Below, piece by piece: positions 35,264 to 48,429 of a DNA stretch of 64,000 nucleotides (the first letter of the stretch is position 1; each line of letters opens with the position of its first letter). The position numbers and the translations under genes were made by a program. The notes under the pieces are model-generated. The model saw nothing but the letters and a program-made list of their open reading frames with translations, was not told where the DNA came from and did no database searches. Source of the DNA: Trifolium pratense (Eukaryota; Streptophyta; Magnoliopsida; Fabales; Fabaceae). The stretch spans positions 11,718,001 through 11,782,000 of the forward strand of contig NC_060060.1 in the NCBI RefSeq assembly GCF_020283565.1, given 5' to 3'.

Positions 35264-35270
35264 TATAAAA
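35264..35270 (+). promoter_or_regulatory. TATA box of the RADIALIS-like gene
   Basis: TATAAAA in the context GGTGTATAAAAACCTAAC, 52 bp before the ATG at 35322, followed by a CT-rich leader. Confidence 0.6.
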
Positions 35271-35321
35271 ACCTAACACCTCTTCTTCTCATCTAAAATC
35301 CTCCAAAGGTTTTTGGTTGCA

Positions 35322-35609
35322 ATGACATCCAAAGCATCCAACATGGTTTCTTCTCATGATTCCAATCAACAATGGACAACCAAGAAGAACAAACTATTTG
35401 AAAATGCATTGGCAATATATGACAAGGAAACTTCTGACCGTTGGTATAATATAGCCATGTTTGTTGGAGGAACAACTGAAGTGGAAATCAAGAAGCAATA
35501 TGAGATACTTGAAGAAGACATCAAAAACATCGAGTCAGGCAAAGTTCCCCTGCCTGTTTATAGGATAGACACTGGATGTAGTAAAGTAAACATCAGCAGT
35601 GCTAATTAA
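35322..35609 (+). CDS. RADIALIS-like SANT/MYB transcription factor
   Basis: Single-exon reading frame of 95 codons from the ATG at 35322 ([18 protein letters not shown]); an earlier in-frame TTG is not a plausible start. One SANT/MYB-like domain covers residues about 18-70: [18 protein letters not shown], then [12 protein letters not shown] and [20 protein letters not shown] short acidic or polar tail follows. The size and single divergent MYB repeat match RADIALIS-like proteins, which in snapdragon antagonise DIV-type MYBs and in Arabidopsis form the small RL family in floral and photomorphogenic development. A TATA box lies just upstream. Whether the transcript has a 3' UTR intron, as some RL genes do, cannot be seen. 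Confidence 0.9.
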   Translation: MTSKASNMVSSHDSNQQWTTKKNKLFENALAIYDKETSDRWYNIAMFVGGTTEVEIKKQYEILEEDIKNIESGKVPLPVYRIDTGCSKVNISSAN

Positions 35610-36817
35610 AGGTAACAGATCTGTTTCTCCATTGACAACATTGTCAAAACATTATATTATCAACTATCTCAATAAATAGTATTGTTATTCTAATATTCTA
35701 TCAATGAAACTAACACTTACTGATTAGTATGATTTTGCTGATTACTATTATTAATTATGCCACAATTTTTCAGTCAAAGGGCACCTATAGTGGGATGAAA
35801 ATGCTTCCTAAACTAATAGCTACTTACTTTAAATCCTTTACTTCCTAATAACATCAATGAGAATTCATGTTTATAGGAGATTTAAAACAAATTTATTGTT
35901 TACTTGCAGAGAAGTCCTTACAAGTTAAACAGCTTTTAGATATTGAGACGCAGAAACTAATTTCAACTTATTAAGTTCTAAGAAGGTCTGGTTTAAAAAA
36001 CTCAGGCATTGCAAGATTTTTTTAATATTTTCTTTTTCATGAATCATAAATTACAATGTACATAGCACAACAGCTTAATCCAATAATCGATATATTTGCA
36101 TGCTTCAAAGGTGCATTTTAAATTCTAATGAATATCTTATATCTTATTTAAAATATGATTATGAATCTTCTACTTTTGTGTTTCAAGTTTATTGCGTCGA
36201 AGATGATATGATAAGGTACTCATCAGAAAATTTATGCCTAAATGATATGAATCTTAGTTTTCTAACTGTGTTCTTTTTTGTTACAAATTATGTGCAGTGC
36301 AGACTAAGGAACTTGGAACTCTATTGAACACCATTATCTGAGAAGTCGTTTAACGGTAGGAGCATTGACTAGTCACTCTTGTAACTCTTTTTTTAGCTGT
36401 CTGTAACTAATTTCTCTATACATACGATTTGCTATCGCGCCTCTTTTCAAATATCAGAGATCAAAGCCTTAAATAAACATTGTTGCAGCTTTCTATTATG
36501 CAAAATTGAATATTAATTTCAATCAATTCATAAGAGGACTAAAGTTCTACAACCGAAGAAGAAAGTTAATGTCAAATAAGTTTACAATGCTAACTACAAA
36601 TACAAACTCAATGATAATCACAAGAAAGTGTAAAATCCCACTTGAATATTACTCATTAAGTGGTGTGAACAATTGAATACATTAACGACAATTTAGTATA
36701 ATCATTTGTTCTAACTTCTAAGGTTTCTAGTATATAATATAAACTTACAAAACACTCATCTCATCCACTGATGATTCAGAAAAACATCTAGTTCCTTGTA
36801 GATTTTTTTTGACACAT
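35610..36817. other. RL gene 3' flank and intergenic
   Basis: Probable 3' UTR, possibly with an intron, up to about 36.4 kb. No second coding gene is supported; the 75-codon ORF at 36.1-36.3 kb has no domain. Confidence 0.4.
36804..36813 (-). mobile_element. 10-bp SINE-tail insertion with 20-bp target duplication
   Basis: TTTTTTTGAC lies between two copies of ACATCTAGTTCCTTGTAGAT (36784-36803 and 36814-36833). Reversed, the insert is GTCAAAAAAA, the exact 3' end of the legume SINE seen at 14.2 and 47.4 kb (TTGACAAAAAA). It appears to be an almost complete 5' truncation. Confidence 0.55.
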
Positions 36818-37192
36818 CTAGTTCCTTGTAGATGAATGAAGTTGTACCGAGTTTTCGTTTTCACCTTCCTTTGTGCTTTCGCTGTTTTTTCCAAAACCCT
36901 TTGATGCATTTACTATCTGTTTCAAACAATATATAATAAGTCATTTGTGAGAATCACAAACAGAGATTTCATATATGTATATATACATCCACAGTCGAAA
37001 ATATACCTTTTGAATGGTGTTTCTCAAGCATCTCTTGTGTTCATCAGCAGATGCATTGATAAATTCATGAAAGTGGTCTCTTAATTTCGACACAAAACTC
37101 CCGTTCCCAGACTTATTTCTTTGACAGAATGTAACTTTTTGTGCTGGCTTGACTTGTAGTTTTTCATCAATCTGCTTGTTGTTTGAATCCAT
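36818..37192 (-). CDS. Small two-exon plant protein (DEHKRC motif), function unknown
   Basis: Exon 1 37007-37192 (62 codons, starting MDSNNKQIDEKLQVKPAQ) and exon 2 36818-36916 (ending SVQLHSSTRN, stop TAG). The GT-AG join after ...RNTIQK keeps frame and gives 94 aa. The core SFVSKLRDHFHEFINASADEHKRCLRNTIQK looks helical and amphipathic; the spacing of F, H and C residues suggests a conserved small family, but I cannot name it. The second exon is serine- and asparagine-rich. The stop codon lies in a 20-bp sequence that is duplicated right after it. No signal peptide or membrane segment. Confidence 0.6.
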
Positions 37193-37574
37193 TCTTACAA
37201 ACACCTGGCAAAAAGTTAACCCAGTTGACAAAGACCCATTTAGAATCTATTGTAGGCAACCTCATCTTGTAATTATGAAATAATGAGTGCATGTTTGGAA
37301 TTGCAGTGAATCTGATAAAATCGCAGTAGCACCGTGATTTTGTTGAAACAAACTCTTTAGTATAGCTTTTACTAATAACACAGTGGCACACCGTTGTTTC
37401 ACCAAACTATAAAATCATAGTAGCACCATGATTTTGTTGAAACAAACTCCTTAGTGTAGTTTTTGTTAATAACACAGAAACTCACCGCTAAAGTAGTTAC
37501 CCTAAAGGGATACTCCCTTTTGCCAACAACTAGAAATAGTGATCAAGGTGTTATTTATTTGATTCACCAACAAG

Positions 37575-38958
37575 CACAGCCGTCCCTGAGTATTTAGAGG
37601 TCTTGGGCGAATAATAAAAATGGACCCCTAATAAAAAAAAATACAATTTTTTTAAAAATTCCAACAAATTCTCCCGAGCATTAACATTAGCATTTACATT
37701 AGTATTAACATTAGCATTTTCCTCCATATTTTCAGTAGAAACCATATTTTCAAGAATTCCAATATCAACATTCTGATTTTCAACAGGAATTTGCGGTTCT
37801 TTTATAATAAATTTATCAAGGGCTCCTGATTGAGATTGTGTTAACTCGTCAAGTCTTTACTTTTTGTTACGCTTCTCACATCCAGAATCAAACTTTCTAA
37901 TCTTAGGAGGCATAGATGAATAATAAAAATAAATGTACAGAAATTTCTCAAAACATCAACAACATCCTTGTTTAGTAATAGACTATTAGTTCCTGTTCGA
38001 CAACAATACATCAACACCAATGTATCATTATATCAATGCTGATGAAAAAAGACAATATGGTGAATCTATTCATTGTCTTTAGGTAGAGGAACTAATATCA
38101 ATGCTTAACAAATAATTTAGTTCTTTTTGGTAAAAAAAGACAAGATTTTTCCATTTAAACTATAATATCAAATATCGATCTTAATAATGCCTTTTGCAAC
38201 TTTGCTTATAATATTCTTAGAATTGAGTATTGGGCCTAACTCATCCTTACAAAACCGGCTTGTAAAGTGAGGATTGCCTCCGGTATATAAACACTTAGTC
38301 GGACCATCTCTCAACCAACGTGGGACTCTTTAACAAATATCAAATATCCAGTTCGACAACAATAACAGTACCAATATATATGAATTGAAGCATATCAACA
38401 ACAACAACATCATCAACAATAAACAATGAATAAAGAAAATAAAGAAGAACAAATTAAAAGTTAGAAAAGGAAAAACCTGATCAACTAACTTTGAATTTTT
38501 TTAGTTTCCTTATTGTTAGTAGAAGGTCACTTTGTCAGACTCAAAGGGAAGGTCGGTGGATGCGGTTGTCACCGGAGGTAGCAGCGGTGCGGTGGCGGTG
38601 CGGTGGCTGGCCTTGCGACGGAAAAGTTCGACGGTGAAGGGAAGGGCTTACAGAGACGTGAAGTGTGTTACTGGGGAGAGAATGTGAGATTTTTTTTTGT
38701 TGTTAATATACTTTTGCTTTTCTGGGCCTTTTATTGTTGTTGGGCCTTCTATTTACTACTTAAACCCCTCAATATAACTAGGCTTATTCTCTTTAGGCTC
38801 AATATGTTCTAAGGCATCTCAATATGCTTTGAAAATTTGATGAGTTTTAGAGGATATTGAGGGCCTAAAAAGAATTTTTCTATAACTACCTAAATCTTTT
38901 TTAAAATTAATTGAGGCCTTGGGTTGGGGCCTATTGCCATGGCCCAAAACCGGACCCG
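37575..38958 (-). mobile_element. Non-autonomous hAT element with ZMYM-type transposase remnant
   Basis: A 7-bp repeat CAACAAG flanks the element (37568-37574 and 38960-38966). The left end has CCGTCCCTGAG...GTCTTGGGCGAA and the right end GGCCTTGGGTTGGGGCC...GGCCCAAAACCGG, the end style of plant hATs. Minus-strand sequence from 37913 reads MPPKIRKFDSGCEKRNKK, a stop, then LDELTQSQSGALDKFIIKEP and ENMVSTENMEENANV. I take this to be the N-terminal end of a zinc-finger-MYM-type hAT transposase. The catalytic core and dimer domain are missing. Confidence 0.6.
38222..38340. repeat. Dispersed legume repeat ending in TGGGACTCTTTAACA
   Basis: GGGCCTAACTCATCC...GGCTTGTAAAGTGAGGATTG...CCAACGTGGGACTC resembles a very common plant LTR or MITE end. 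It lies inside the hAT-type element. No second end was found. Confidence 0.45.
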
Positions 38959-39044
38959 TCAACAAGATAACAATTAGTTTGTTGGTTAGAATTAGATGTT
39001 GCACTATACTTTGTAAATTATGAAGTAAGTACATCTCTAAGATT

Positions 39045-39187
39045 AAGTGTGTTCCGATGTCGGGCACCGACACGATACCAATATTTATGATTACATTGAA
39101 TTATGTCATTTTCTTAAATTATTATCGATGTTGATGTGTCAATATTTGTGTTGTGTCCGGTGTACATGTCTGTGTCCGTGCTTCATA
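39045..39187. mobile_element. MITE (TATGAAGCAC family, reverse orientation)
   Basis: On the minus strand it starts TATGAAGCACGGACACAGAC and contains AAAATGACATAATTCAATG, the same core as the element in VPS39 intron 1. The other end is GTGTGTTCCGATGTCGG and is diverged. Confidence 0.65.
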
Positions 39188-40402
39188 ACGCTTATAGATA
39201 TGATCATATAAACTATGAAATCGTTCAAAGTTCAAACAGACATTTCACATACATTTACCATGCACCCATCTTCACACTCCTTTCAACACTTCAAAGTTCA
39301 AAGTTAACTCTGAATTTTACATCACATGGATAAAATTCGTGTGCAATTCAACTGGTAAATAAATAAAAAAAGATAATTTGTGCTCATAGTTTGTATATCA
39401 AAGGATAAATTTTTAACCGTTAGGCTACTTAAAAAAAAGTATGATTAAATTGTAGAGAGTAAGGCTGCTCTTGAGTTTTATCTAGTTTTCTCTCCAAAGC
39501 AAGGAAAGTAAAATTACATGACCCAAATGGGGAGGAAAGTGAAATTATGAGACCCGCGCCTATTAGTAGAATGAAGCTTTTTTTCTACCTGACAGTGTTC
39601 CAAACGAAGCAAAGTACTTGGATTTGTAAGCTTTACATCCATCCTTACCAAATATTTCATTCACCTTTCATGTTTTTCCAACACATTATTAGTGTTTCTT
39701 GTTTTTGAAAGGTTATTAGCGTTTTTTGTAGCTTTGATAAATCACAGCAAAATTAACATTGGAATGCAAGATTGATAAGACAAATGTATATTAAAACACA
39801 TTGTCGAGTCGCATGAAGCAGGACGGAAACATGACGTCCAAATTATAAACGATTTTTATTTTATATTCATTACTAAAATAATCAAAATAAGAATTTTATC
39901 TACCCATCAATTTTCTTCAGCAAAACTGTTTATCCTCATCCCATCACATCCTAAAGAGTCATGCTATTTAGAAAAATACAATGTACTATTATCAGAAAAT
40001 ATGGCGGATGAATATCAGTAAAGATCATTGTAGTTTTGACTTGTGTATTCATATTAGCACCAACTTGTTGCAACTTTCAGCCTTTCCTTTTTTCAATTGA
40101 TACTTAAAACTCCAGTGTTCCCTATTAGAGTACAAAAAAACTGGTGAAACATATAATATATGCCACATTACATCAGCTTCTTTACAATGTATAAGAATCT
40201 GGAACTCTTCATTCATTTTGGGCTGTCGAACTCGGGTGGGAGAGGAGAATAAACGTGCACCAAATTTACACAAACTTGAGTGCTCTACCAGATCGATCCT
40301 ACATTCAACTATGTTCTCCACGCTAACCAAAATTGCTTTTCTAATTAATCAAATTGACCAGAGACAAAATTTTCTCATTTTTACATAAATAACAATACTA
40401 CA
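39188..40402. other. NRAP 3' flank and intergenic
   Basis: The right few hundred bases are likely the NRAP 3' UTR. No gene is supported; short ORFs here have no domains. Confidence 0.45.
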
Positions 40403-43400
40403 CTAATTTGTAATCCTTGGTGGCCTGAGAAAGTATACACTCCTCACAAACCCTTTTCCAACTTCACCTACCGCTTTTAGCACCTTCCGAGGGTCATATC
40501 CTTCCTCAATCACTTCCTCTTGCTTCCGCTTCTTTGAAAAAGAATAAAAAACAGTGATCAGACGATCCATTTGCTTAGATTTTTTATTAGTAGTCAGAAT
40601 TCATAATATATTTAGCAATCAATCAACAATATATGCACTGTACCTTGGTAGGAGACGATTTCCTCCACGTTAGGCCGATGGCATCACCTCCTAGAGAATC
40701 ATGCCATAACTGGAATGTGGTAGAAAACTCTTTCTACGAATTACAAGTGAGGATATCAAAATTAGTCAAGGTGCCACCAGATGGAAACAACATCGCTATG
40801 TTCAAAATCAAATAATTTTCATTGTACTTACCTCTAAATCTTTGATAAAGCACCTTGATGGATTGAAGTCTACCATCAATTTATTTTTAAGTTCCTCTGG
40901 CCTACCTTTCAAATCTTTAGGCAACAAAAAGGGTTGGAAGAACTTGCTAGCATGTCCTTTAGCAACTTGCGTTCCTGTTAACATTGCCGATGAGAATATC
41001 ATTTGAGTAGTAAGCTTGTGAAAGTGAAGATAGATGAAGTCAGGGGGAAGGTCAAACATAAATTTCTAATGAGAAGAACTATACCGTGAACAACTTCTGA
41101 TGAAAAGAGAAGCCTTTGAGGATATGCGAGTTTGTCCTTGTGGAGAATAATGATTGCATCAAAATTGTTTAAAGGAGTTCGTAAAATGCACTGCAGCAAG
41201 ATTTGAATAATTCATTAGACTTTTAAAAAAAATCTCATTCTAATCTACAAGACTACAACTGAAAGTTGAAACAAATAAACAACTAAAAACTCTGCTCAAC
41301 TTACCTCCCATCTATATGGACCAATCTCCTCCTGAAATGTGAGTTTCGTCAGCAAATTTGCACTGCTCCGGGCATATGCAACCAACCTTTTAAGTTCCTG
41401 TTAATAATTCATTACAATGCAACAAACACCACATTATCAATTAGCATGCACTCGCTATATTAAACAGAACTGAAATGTTGACATAAAGGTTCAAAACAAT
41501 AGTATGATCAACTTTTACTGAACCCCAACTATTGTGAATATTAATCATCACTACTATCAACTTATTGTTATTTCAAGACAGTCATATATTGTAGAGAAAT
41601 TATTCCTAGAATTTAGTGACTAAACGGAGTGAGGACAGACACTACAATACAATTAACAAAGAGAGGAATGCAACCAAGAAACTTCAGACCTTATGAAATA
41701 TATATGAACAAAACTCAAATTATATCCAATTTAAAGAATAACTAACCAGTGCACTAGGTGATAATCCAGTCCAAGCCTCAGATGCTTTATCATAAAATGT
41801 AGCCAAGAACATCACTGGCCCTACATTTTCTCCATTCTCTCCCTGACCTTTTCTTCTTAGCAAAAAGTTATCCTGAAAATTCATACAGTTACCATCAAGA
41901 ACATATATTTCCCAAGACCAACATTAACAAGTTTTTACTTTCATTTTTTTATATTGAAGAGAGGAGAGCCCCGAAAAATAACAGACTACAAAGAAATCAA
42001 CAAGTTTTTAAATAAGAGACACAACTTACATTTATTTCTTTTTCATCACTTTGGCTCAAGTCATTATTTATGTCAACAACCAAGGGAGAAAAAGTCCAAT
42101 CGTAGTTTGAGAGCAACTGCAGGAACCTGTAAATGAAATAAAAAAATGTTTATAATATGTACAAATCAATAACCATGGTTAGAAATCTGGATGCTCAGTT
42201 TCAGTCCCGTCTGTCCTAACTTCATACCCAATTGTGAAACCCCTAAGCAAGGGAATGGCCATGTTAACTGTGGTAATGATATTTATGACATTCTCCCGAG
42301 AAAGTTAGGTTTAAAGAGCACAATTCCTTTTGCTTAGTAAGACACTCAATATCTCCCATCATATTCCGAGTAAATTAGTAACAATAATTAGAAAACACAC
42401 CTTAAAAATCCAGTGATCCGCGAGCAGGGAACATCAAATGGCAAAGGATTGAGAAAGAGATATGCAACCAATAACTCAATGGCCTCCTCTACCAAACAAG
42501 CGGAAAATAGATGTGAAGCAGCCCAACGTTTTGCTAGTCTGGACAAATAAGAAACCTATGAGTTACAGATTATAAATGGAACTAACACTTGACATAGAAA
42601 TTTTCAATTGTTCACCTAACTACTGGTCCGTATATTGGGTAACGACTTTGCAGTCCATTGATCATGCTAGCATGTTGACTACGAATCAAAAGTTTCTTGT
42701 CTGCAGAATGTACCCGCGATTTTTGATCGCTCCCAACTGCACATTAAAAAGGTTTGATAAGTGAAACTCAAATGGCATTTCCGTTTAAATCAGCAATAAT
42801 CATCAAGAAGCATAAGCCGTACTTAAACTAAGGGCCCTCTCATGCAAAAGTTTAAGACGAAATGCATATCCTGACATTAACACATCCACATCATCCTCAG
42901 TTGCAGTGCATGTCATCCCCCACTTCTTTTGAAGACTGCCATAATAACATAATTGCGTCAAATTAAACACTGAAAAAAAAGAAAGTAAGATACCGAAGCA
43001 AATAAAGGACACAAGTCACCACCTTTCTCCAATTTGAATAAGGAAACTAGACTTTGTTTTTTCAATTGCAATTTCATCCATTGGCCAGTTTCCAGAACCT
43101 TCCAGCTGTAAAGAGTGAAAAATAAGCTTTGCAAATTTTCTATGTATAGGTCAACTCATTGAGTACCACTGTAGCATAATGTCATACCTGAATCATAATT
43201 TCTAGTGGTTGAATGCATGACGAGACCAACTTATTAAGTCTGAGAGATTCAATTTTTTCATTAGCTAGAAGATGAGGTTCAGGTGGGAAGACTGATGTAA
43301 ACCTGAATGCTGTAAATGATAATGAACACATAACATTAATTTGGATGAGATCGAGCTTCAATGAATTCAACAATGTAGAACCTAAACACCCTTAAACTGT

Positions 43401-46400
43401 TATTTTTCTTTGGCAAAAAGTTCTCAGTTTTGGTTTAAAATAACACATCCCAAGCATTGACACAAAAGACTTAAAAATTAATACAAGAAAACCTTTGAAG
43501 AGTACATATTAGAATAAATAAATGTTTGTTCAGGTGGGTCAATTACCAGAGTCTAAAGGTTGTACGCTAGACACCTTCAAAGGGAGGTTTCCAATAAGAC
43601 GCAGACGCTTTGATAGAACATCAAATGCCTCCAGCAAACTTCCAGAGTGTGATATAGGATCTGTGGGTTAACCATTTCAAAGAACGGAAACTGTTAATAA
43701 TATAAGCATAGGGGGTCTAAAAAAAGGAGAATAGGTAAGATTGTTACCTACAGCACCGTGAGCCAAAGAGAAATCAAGTTGATCCACAACTACTGCAATA
43801 TTTTCCTTAGATAGAGATAGATGACGACTGAGCACGTGCTCAGCTATTTTTTTCAAAATGAGATGTCTTTCCCATTTCTTGCACTCCCATACTATTTTAG
43901 AGAAAAAAGCACTACCATGTTAGTCATCAAGATATATTATGCCAGACAGCAAGACAAGAAAGATACACTAGTCATACTTGATCAACAAAATAAATGAATT
44001 GCAACAGTAGATGCCTCACCTGTGCTTTCTGCAATTCTACTATCTTTAAATCTTCTAAGCTCTGCTTTTTCTCCCCAAAACTTTCGAAATTCAAGAGCCT
44101 GTTTGAAATCACGAGTTAGGAGTTAGGACTGTGGTGCACTCAAAGCAACAAAAATTGAACATAAAAGGAAAAACAGAGTGAACATGAACAAAAGAATGTA
44201 CCTCTTCTTTACTTTCAGCATTTGGTCCAATATCAACCATCCTAAATGCTTTCTCCAAATCACTGACTGAAATTCCTATGAACAAGGGCTCTTTATCAAG
44301 TACTGACAAGCCCTGAAGTTGTGAATTCAATCAGAGACAGCACAGAATACAGAAAAACATGAAGCATATTTTAAATGAGATACTGAAAAGTCATGCTTGA
44401 AACCATACATCATTCACGCTCCACTGGCATTCTGCATTTCTCCATATAACTCGAATGGATTTTGCTCTATCATTCAATCCTTTAGCTAATATAGCATGTA
44501 TTTTCTCCTCATACAATCTCCAGCATTCATCATCCGAACAAAATCTTGATGCATATAGCTCCTTGTTTCCCTTAAAGTTTATTCTATAAGAGCAAAAACA
44601 TGTAATAAAATAAATTTGCAGCTTTTACAGCTTGAAGCAAACCATCATGAAAATTAATCAACAGAATAACAAATCATTTAATACAGCACCTGAATTAATA
44701 TGGTATTTATCACCAAAAAGAAAATCAAAGGAAAGAAAGAAAAAAAGGCAAGTCTCCTATATGTTATCATGTAACACAAAAATACACATGCATCATAATT
44801 AGGGGTGTATTTGGAAAATAAATAATAAATGTATCTAGTAATTTAAAAAGGAGCTTGTATTTCGGGACAAATTTTAGTCAAATGGGTGCTTATATTTAGG
44901 GTCAAAAGGAGCAAGTCCCATGAACCTGTTTTATACTTTCAATATGCATGCTACTTTTGATAAAGAAACACTGGATGAAAAACATTACCTCATACAATAG
45001 TCATATTTAACGGCATAGTCAATTTTGTTCATAAAAACTTCCTCAAATCCACCACCTCTACACTTTTCCAGGCATTTAAGTGTTGAAGCAGCCTCACCTT
45101 GAAGCTGAACATACAAATGAATAATCAAAATTAGTATTTGTGAGATGTATAATATAAAAAGGAAACGAAAAGGTGCAGTTGCTGTGCTAGCCAAAAAATA
45201 CCTGAGTAAAACCAATCGTAGACATTCGAAAAGCCAAATTGAAAGCCCCCGATGGATGACATATGACAACTGGAAAGGACCCTTTAAGTTGCATCCTTTC
45301 CTGCAAATGGGAATCATGAACACATCAATGAATAGCTTAGAATATAAATGGAAACTTTTATCGAAAAACTTTCATCAATCATAGATTGAGCCATCGTAGT
45401 GCAAGTGATTGAATATACAAAGCTACTTACGAGAATATGATTTATTTAAAATTGTACACCATCATATCAATTAAAAATGGGTAAATAACAAATGAAACAT
45501 GAATGCAAATAAAATAAAAACTTCACGGAAAATAAGCTATAAATAGAGATCTGGATATCAGAACAATCATAAACGGAACATGAACACAAACTATATATAA
45601 AATAGATTTACAAAAGCAGACAAAAAAAGGTTAGAGAGCTGGACCTCTTTAGTAATATTTCCCTGTCCTTCCTTTGGAAAGTAGAGACCTCGGCTCCATG
45701 TCTCTGATGCAGCTGCAAAAGCAATCACAATAATAAATGTCTATTTAATATCAAACTCTTAAAATCCCCCACTTCCAGTCTAAAGCCCATTTTTAAGTCA
45801 GTAGCAAATTGCCTACAAATTCAGTAAGAAACTAACTATACATGGCAGCAAAGATCTGTTTATATAACACTTTTGATGGAATTCAAATATACTAGTCAAC
45901 TGAAACTTAGATTGTGCATTGAGAATACCAAAATAAGGCAGGCAAACACGGATAGTCATCAAAATTAATCAGTATAGGGGGAGAGACAAATGTGTAGCAT
46001 ATTGAAAGATGACAATCATAACTCTTCCATGTAAATAGGTTCACTTTCATAACAAAAAAATTATGGTGTCCACACATGGCGAGGAGCGCTAAATAAAATG
46101 AGCTCAAATTGCAAAGGAGAGTCTATATGTACATACCAATGAAGTTTAAGGTAATGCGAATTATTTCAATTGCCTTCATTGACTTGTTAATTTGTTGCCT
46201 GGAGGCGAGATGTGCCAGTATGATAGATAGCAAAAATCCACTCAGGCAATCATGAGCATATATAGAACTTCTCTGTCGAGCCCATACCTAAATTCCGGAA
46301 GAGCAACATAAAATTCGGTGTTTCCACGTAAATATTTTATTTTTACTTAACATAATGCACGAACACCCAAAAGAAATTCAAATATCAAACCTTAAGTAGG

Positions 46401-48034
46401 ATTAAAGCCTCTCTTAGTTCCTTCCATTCAAGAAAACAATTATTGATTAATTCAGTGTCCTCTATAAACATATCTTCCAAAATACTAGAATTATACTTCG
46501 GTGTAGCTTGAACGGAACTCCCTTCTGAACATTAACAATCAAATCATCAATACGTTGCATCAGAAGGAGCAAAATCTCAAAGAAACCAGATTTAGGTGTT
46601 GAAGGAACAAACCGTTATTCGAATTATGAATGTTATTACGCGTCAGGTTTAACTTTGCTATGTTAAAGTTAAAGATAGACGTAGCAGATGGAATAATTCT
46701 CACAAAAAAACCATCAAAATCAACAAGCTTTGCAGCTGCAAAAATTTCCCCCATTAGTCATCCCAATATTGTATTAAAATTAATATGCATTCAAATTTAA
46801 ATGCTAAACTAACACACAGTACGAACCCGGATACACAATAAGTAAGGGCTTTCGAGCTTCATTCTGTAGGGTAGACCATTCAACCCTATCAATAGATGGA
46901 GATTTCTCCAAATACTTTTTCAGCAAGCAGAGATAAAGACACCTCTTGCCATGGTACCTATGGTTCAAATAATCCTTCTCATGGAAGCACTCCTATCATA
47001 ACAGAAAATACAGTTATAAACAGTTACAATATCAAAGTGTACACTCAACACTAATAATAACGGATTTAATTCATATACATAGTTAGTGTATATAGTTTTT
47101 ATACCGACAAAACAGCACAGAACAAACTTTTAAGGTATTGAACAATTTGTTGTTTTGTAGGATGCTTAGTGGACAAAAGATTATTTTGGTATTTTAGACA
47201 ACTTGTACCTAGACAAAAAGTTGTCATGTGATTTAGCGAAGGACAAAAAATTCAGTTTTTGTTCAGTCTCTTGCCCTCCAATCTATTAGTCTCAGGAACA
47301 GTTTTAAAGTCAAACAGAGTACAATTGGAGTTGTCCTATACAGTCTTTCATATTTTAGCAAATTAGAAGCACCCTAAGATCATTTTTTTTTTGGTCAAGT
47401 AGCCTAGTGGCTAGAAATTCCACCTTAAAGGTGAATAAGTGGAGTGTCCGAGGTTCGAACCCTGGCTTCCGCACATATAGTGCGATGTACCTACCAATTG
47501 AGTTAAGCTCACTGGGAGCACCCTAAGATCATTAAACGCGTTGACAATGACAGAGCATGCAAATTAAGCTCTAAATTAAATTAAACATTGATTAACATAC
47601 ATGGATACTGTATAAAAATAATCTGCTTCATATTAATGAGTACCTTTGGCAACCTTATAATAAGGTCCACATTTAATTCAGGCCTTGTAAGACTTTGTAT
47701 GGAGTAACTACCACCAATCTTAAAAACCGACGGCTTCTTAAATTTGAAATCCACTTTATCAGCACCAATGTCCCTAACAAAATTTGGTGCCAAATCAGAA
47801 GTTACCTGCAAAATTCAATTAACAAGCATTGAGCACAATAATTATTGAATATTTCAAAAGCTAAACTAATAAAAAAAAAATTGATAGAACAATGACCTTA
47901 TAGTCTTGAGGGATTTTATCAATGGATGATTTGATAGATGAAACGGTGTCGTTTACGAGTTTAGAAAACTGAAGAGAGTAATCTAGTTGAACTTCTTTCA
48001 ATAGTTCATTCAATTTGAACTCCATTGAATCCAT
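40403..48034 (-). CDS. NRAP: NRAP / UTP22 nucleolar protein (SSU processome)
   Basis: Twenty-six exons by eye, all GT-AG and in phase: 47897-48034, 47644-47814, 46827-46992, 46613-46735, 46391-46524, 46137-46287, 45645-45712, 45202-45300, 44989-45104, 44409-44583, 44202-44312, 44020-44098, 43748-43891, 43547-43660, 43188-43309, 43023-43105, 42823-42935, 42616-42736, 42401-42538, 42030-42126, 41747-41872, 41305-41397, 41085-41190, 40832-40974, 40644-40709, 40403-40531. Product 1041 aa, the normal length. It starts MDSMEFKLNELLKEVQLDYS. The Nrap domains run the whole length, with a polymerase-like fold at the N-terminal side (VFKIGGSYSIQSL, ELNVDLIIRLPK) and the conserved end GYDPRKVLKAVGEVGKGFV. 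Nrap/Utp22 works with Rrp7 in early 18S rRNA processing in the nucleolus. Intron 2 holds a fresh SINE. Confidence 0.95.
47385..47516 (-). mobile_element. Legume SINE in NRAP intron 2, perfect 17-bp target duplication
   Basis: AGCACCCTAAGATCATT occurs on both sides (47368-47384 and 47517-47533). On the minus strand the element reads GTGAGCTTAACTCAATTGG (box A), GGTTCGAACCTCGG region (box B), CTTATTCACCTTTAAGG, GCCACTAGGCTACTTGACC and poly(A). The perfect duplication means a young insertion. Same family as 14.13 kb. Confidence 0.9.
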
Positions 48035-48429
48035 GGAAGCTGTGAAGTATGTGTGAATAGTAACAGGTTTGGGGGTTTAGGGTTTAAGGAAGAGAGTGGC
48101 GGGTGATAAAACTGTTTGTGACTTGACTTTGACAATGTGGGCGGCGGCGTGTAGGACAGGTCTGGTCGTACACGGAGGGGAGATGTCACACCGGAAAGGT
48201 GTGTGCGAGAAGGGAATAGCACCGGAAGAGGGTGGCCAGACGGGAAGTTTACGGTGGCGCAGGAATTGCACGAAAGAGAATAGCAAAACTTTTTTTTTGT
48301 TGTTGACGGAAACGGAAGAGCAAAACTGAACTTAGGTTTATTAGGTTTATAATATAAACTAGTAAATATAAATAAATTTATTACTAATAAATTTTTATAC
48401 TATAGTATTTTCTTTCAAGTTTAGGCCCC

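Noticed and set aside
40049..40330. 93-codon ORF past the NRAP stop
   Set aside because: It is in the 3' flank, with no domain and no splice connection.
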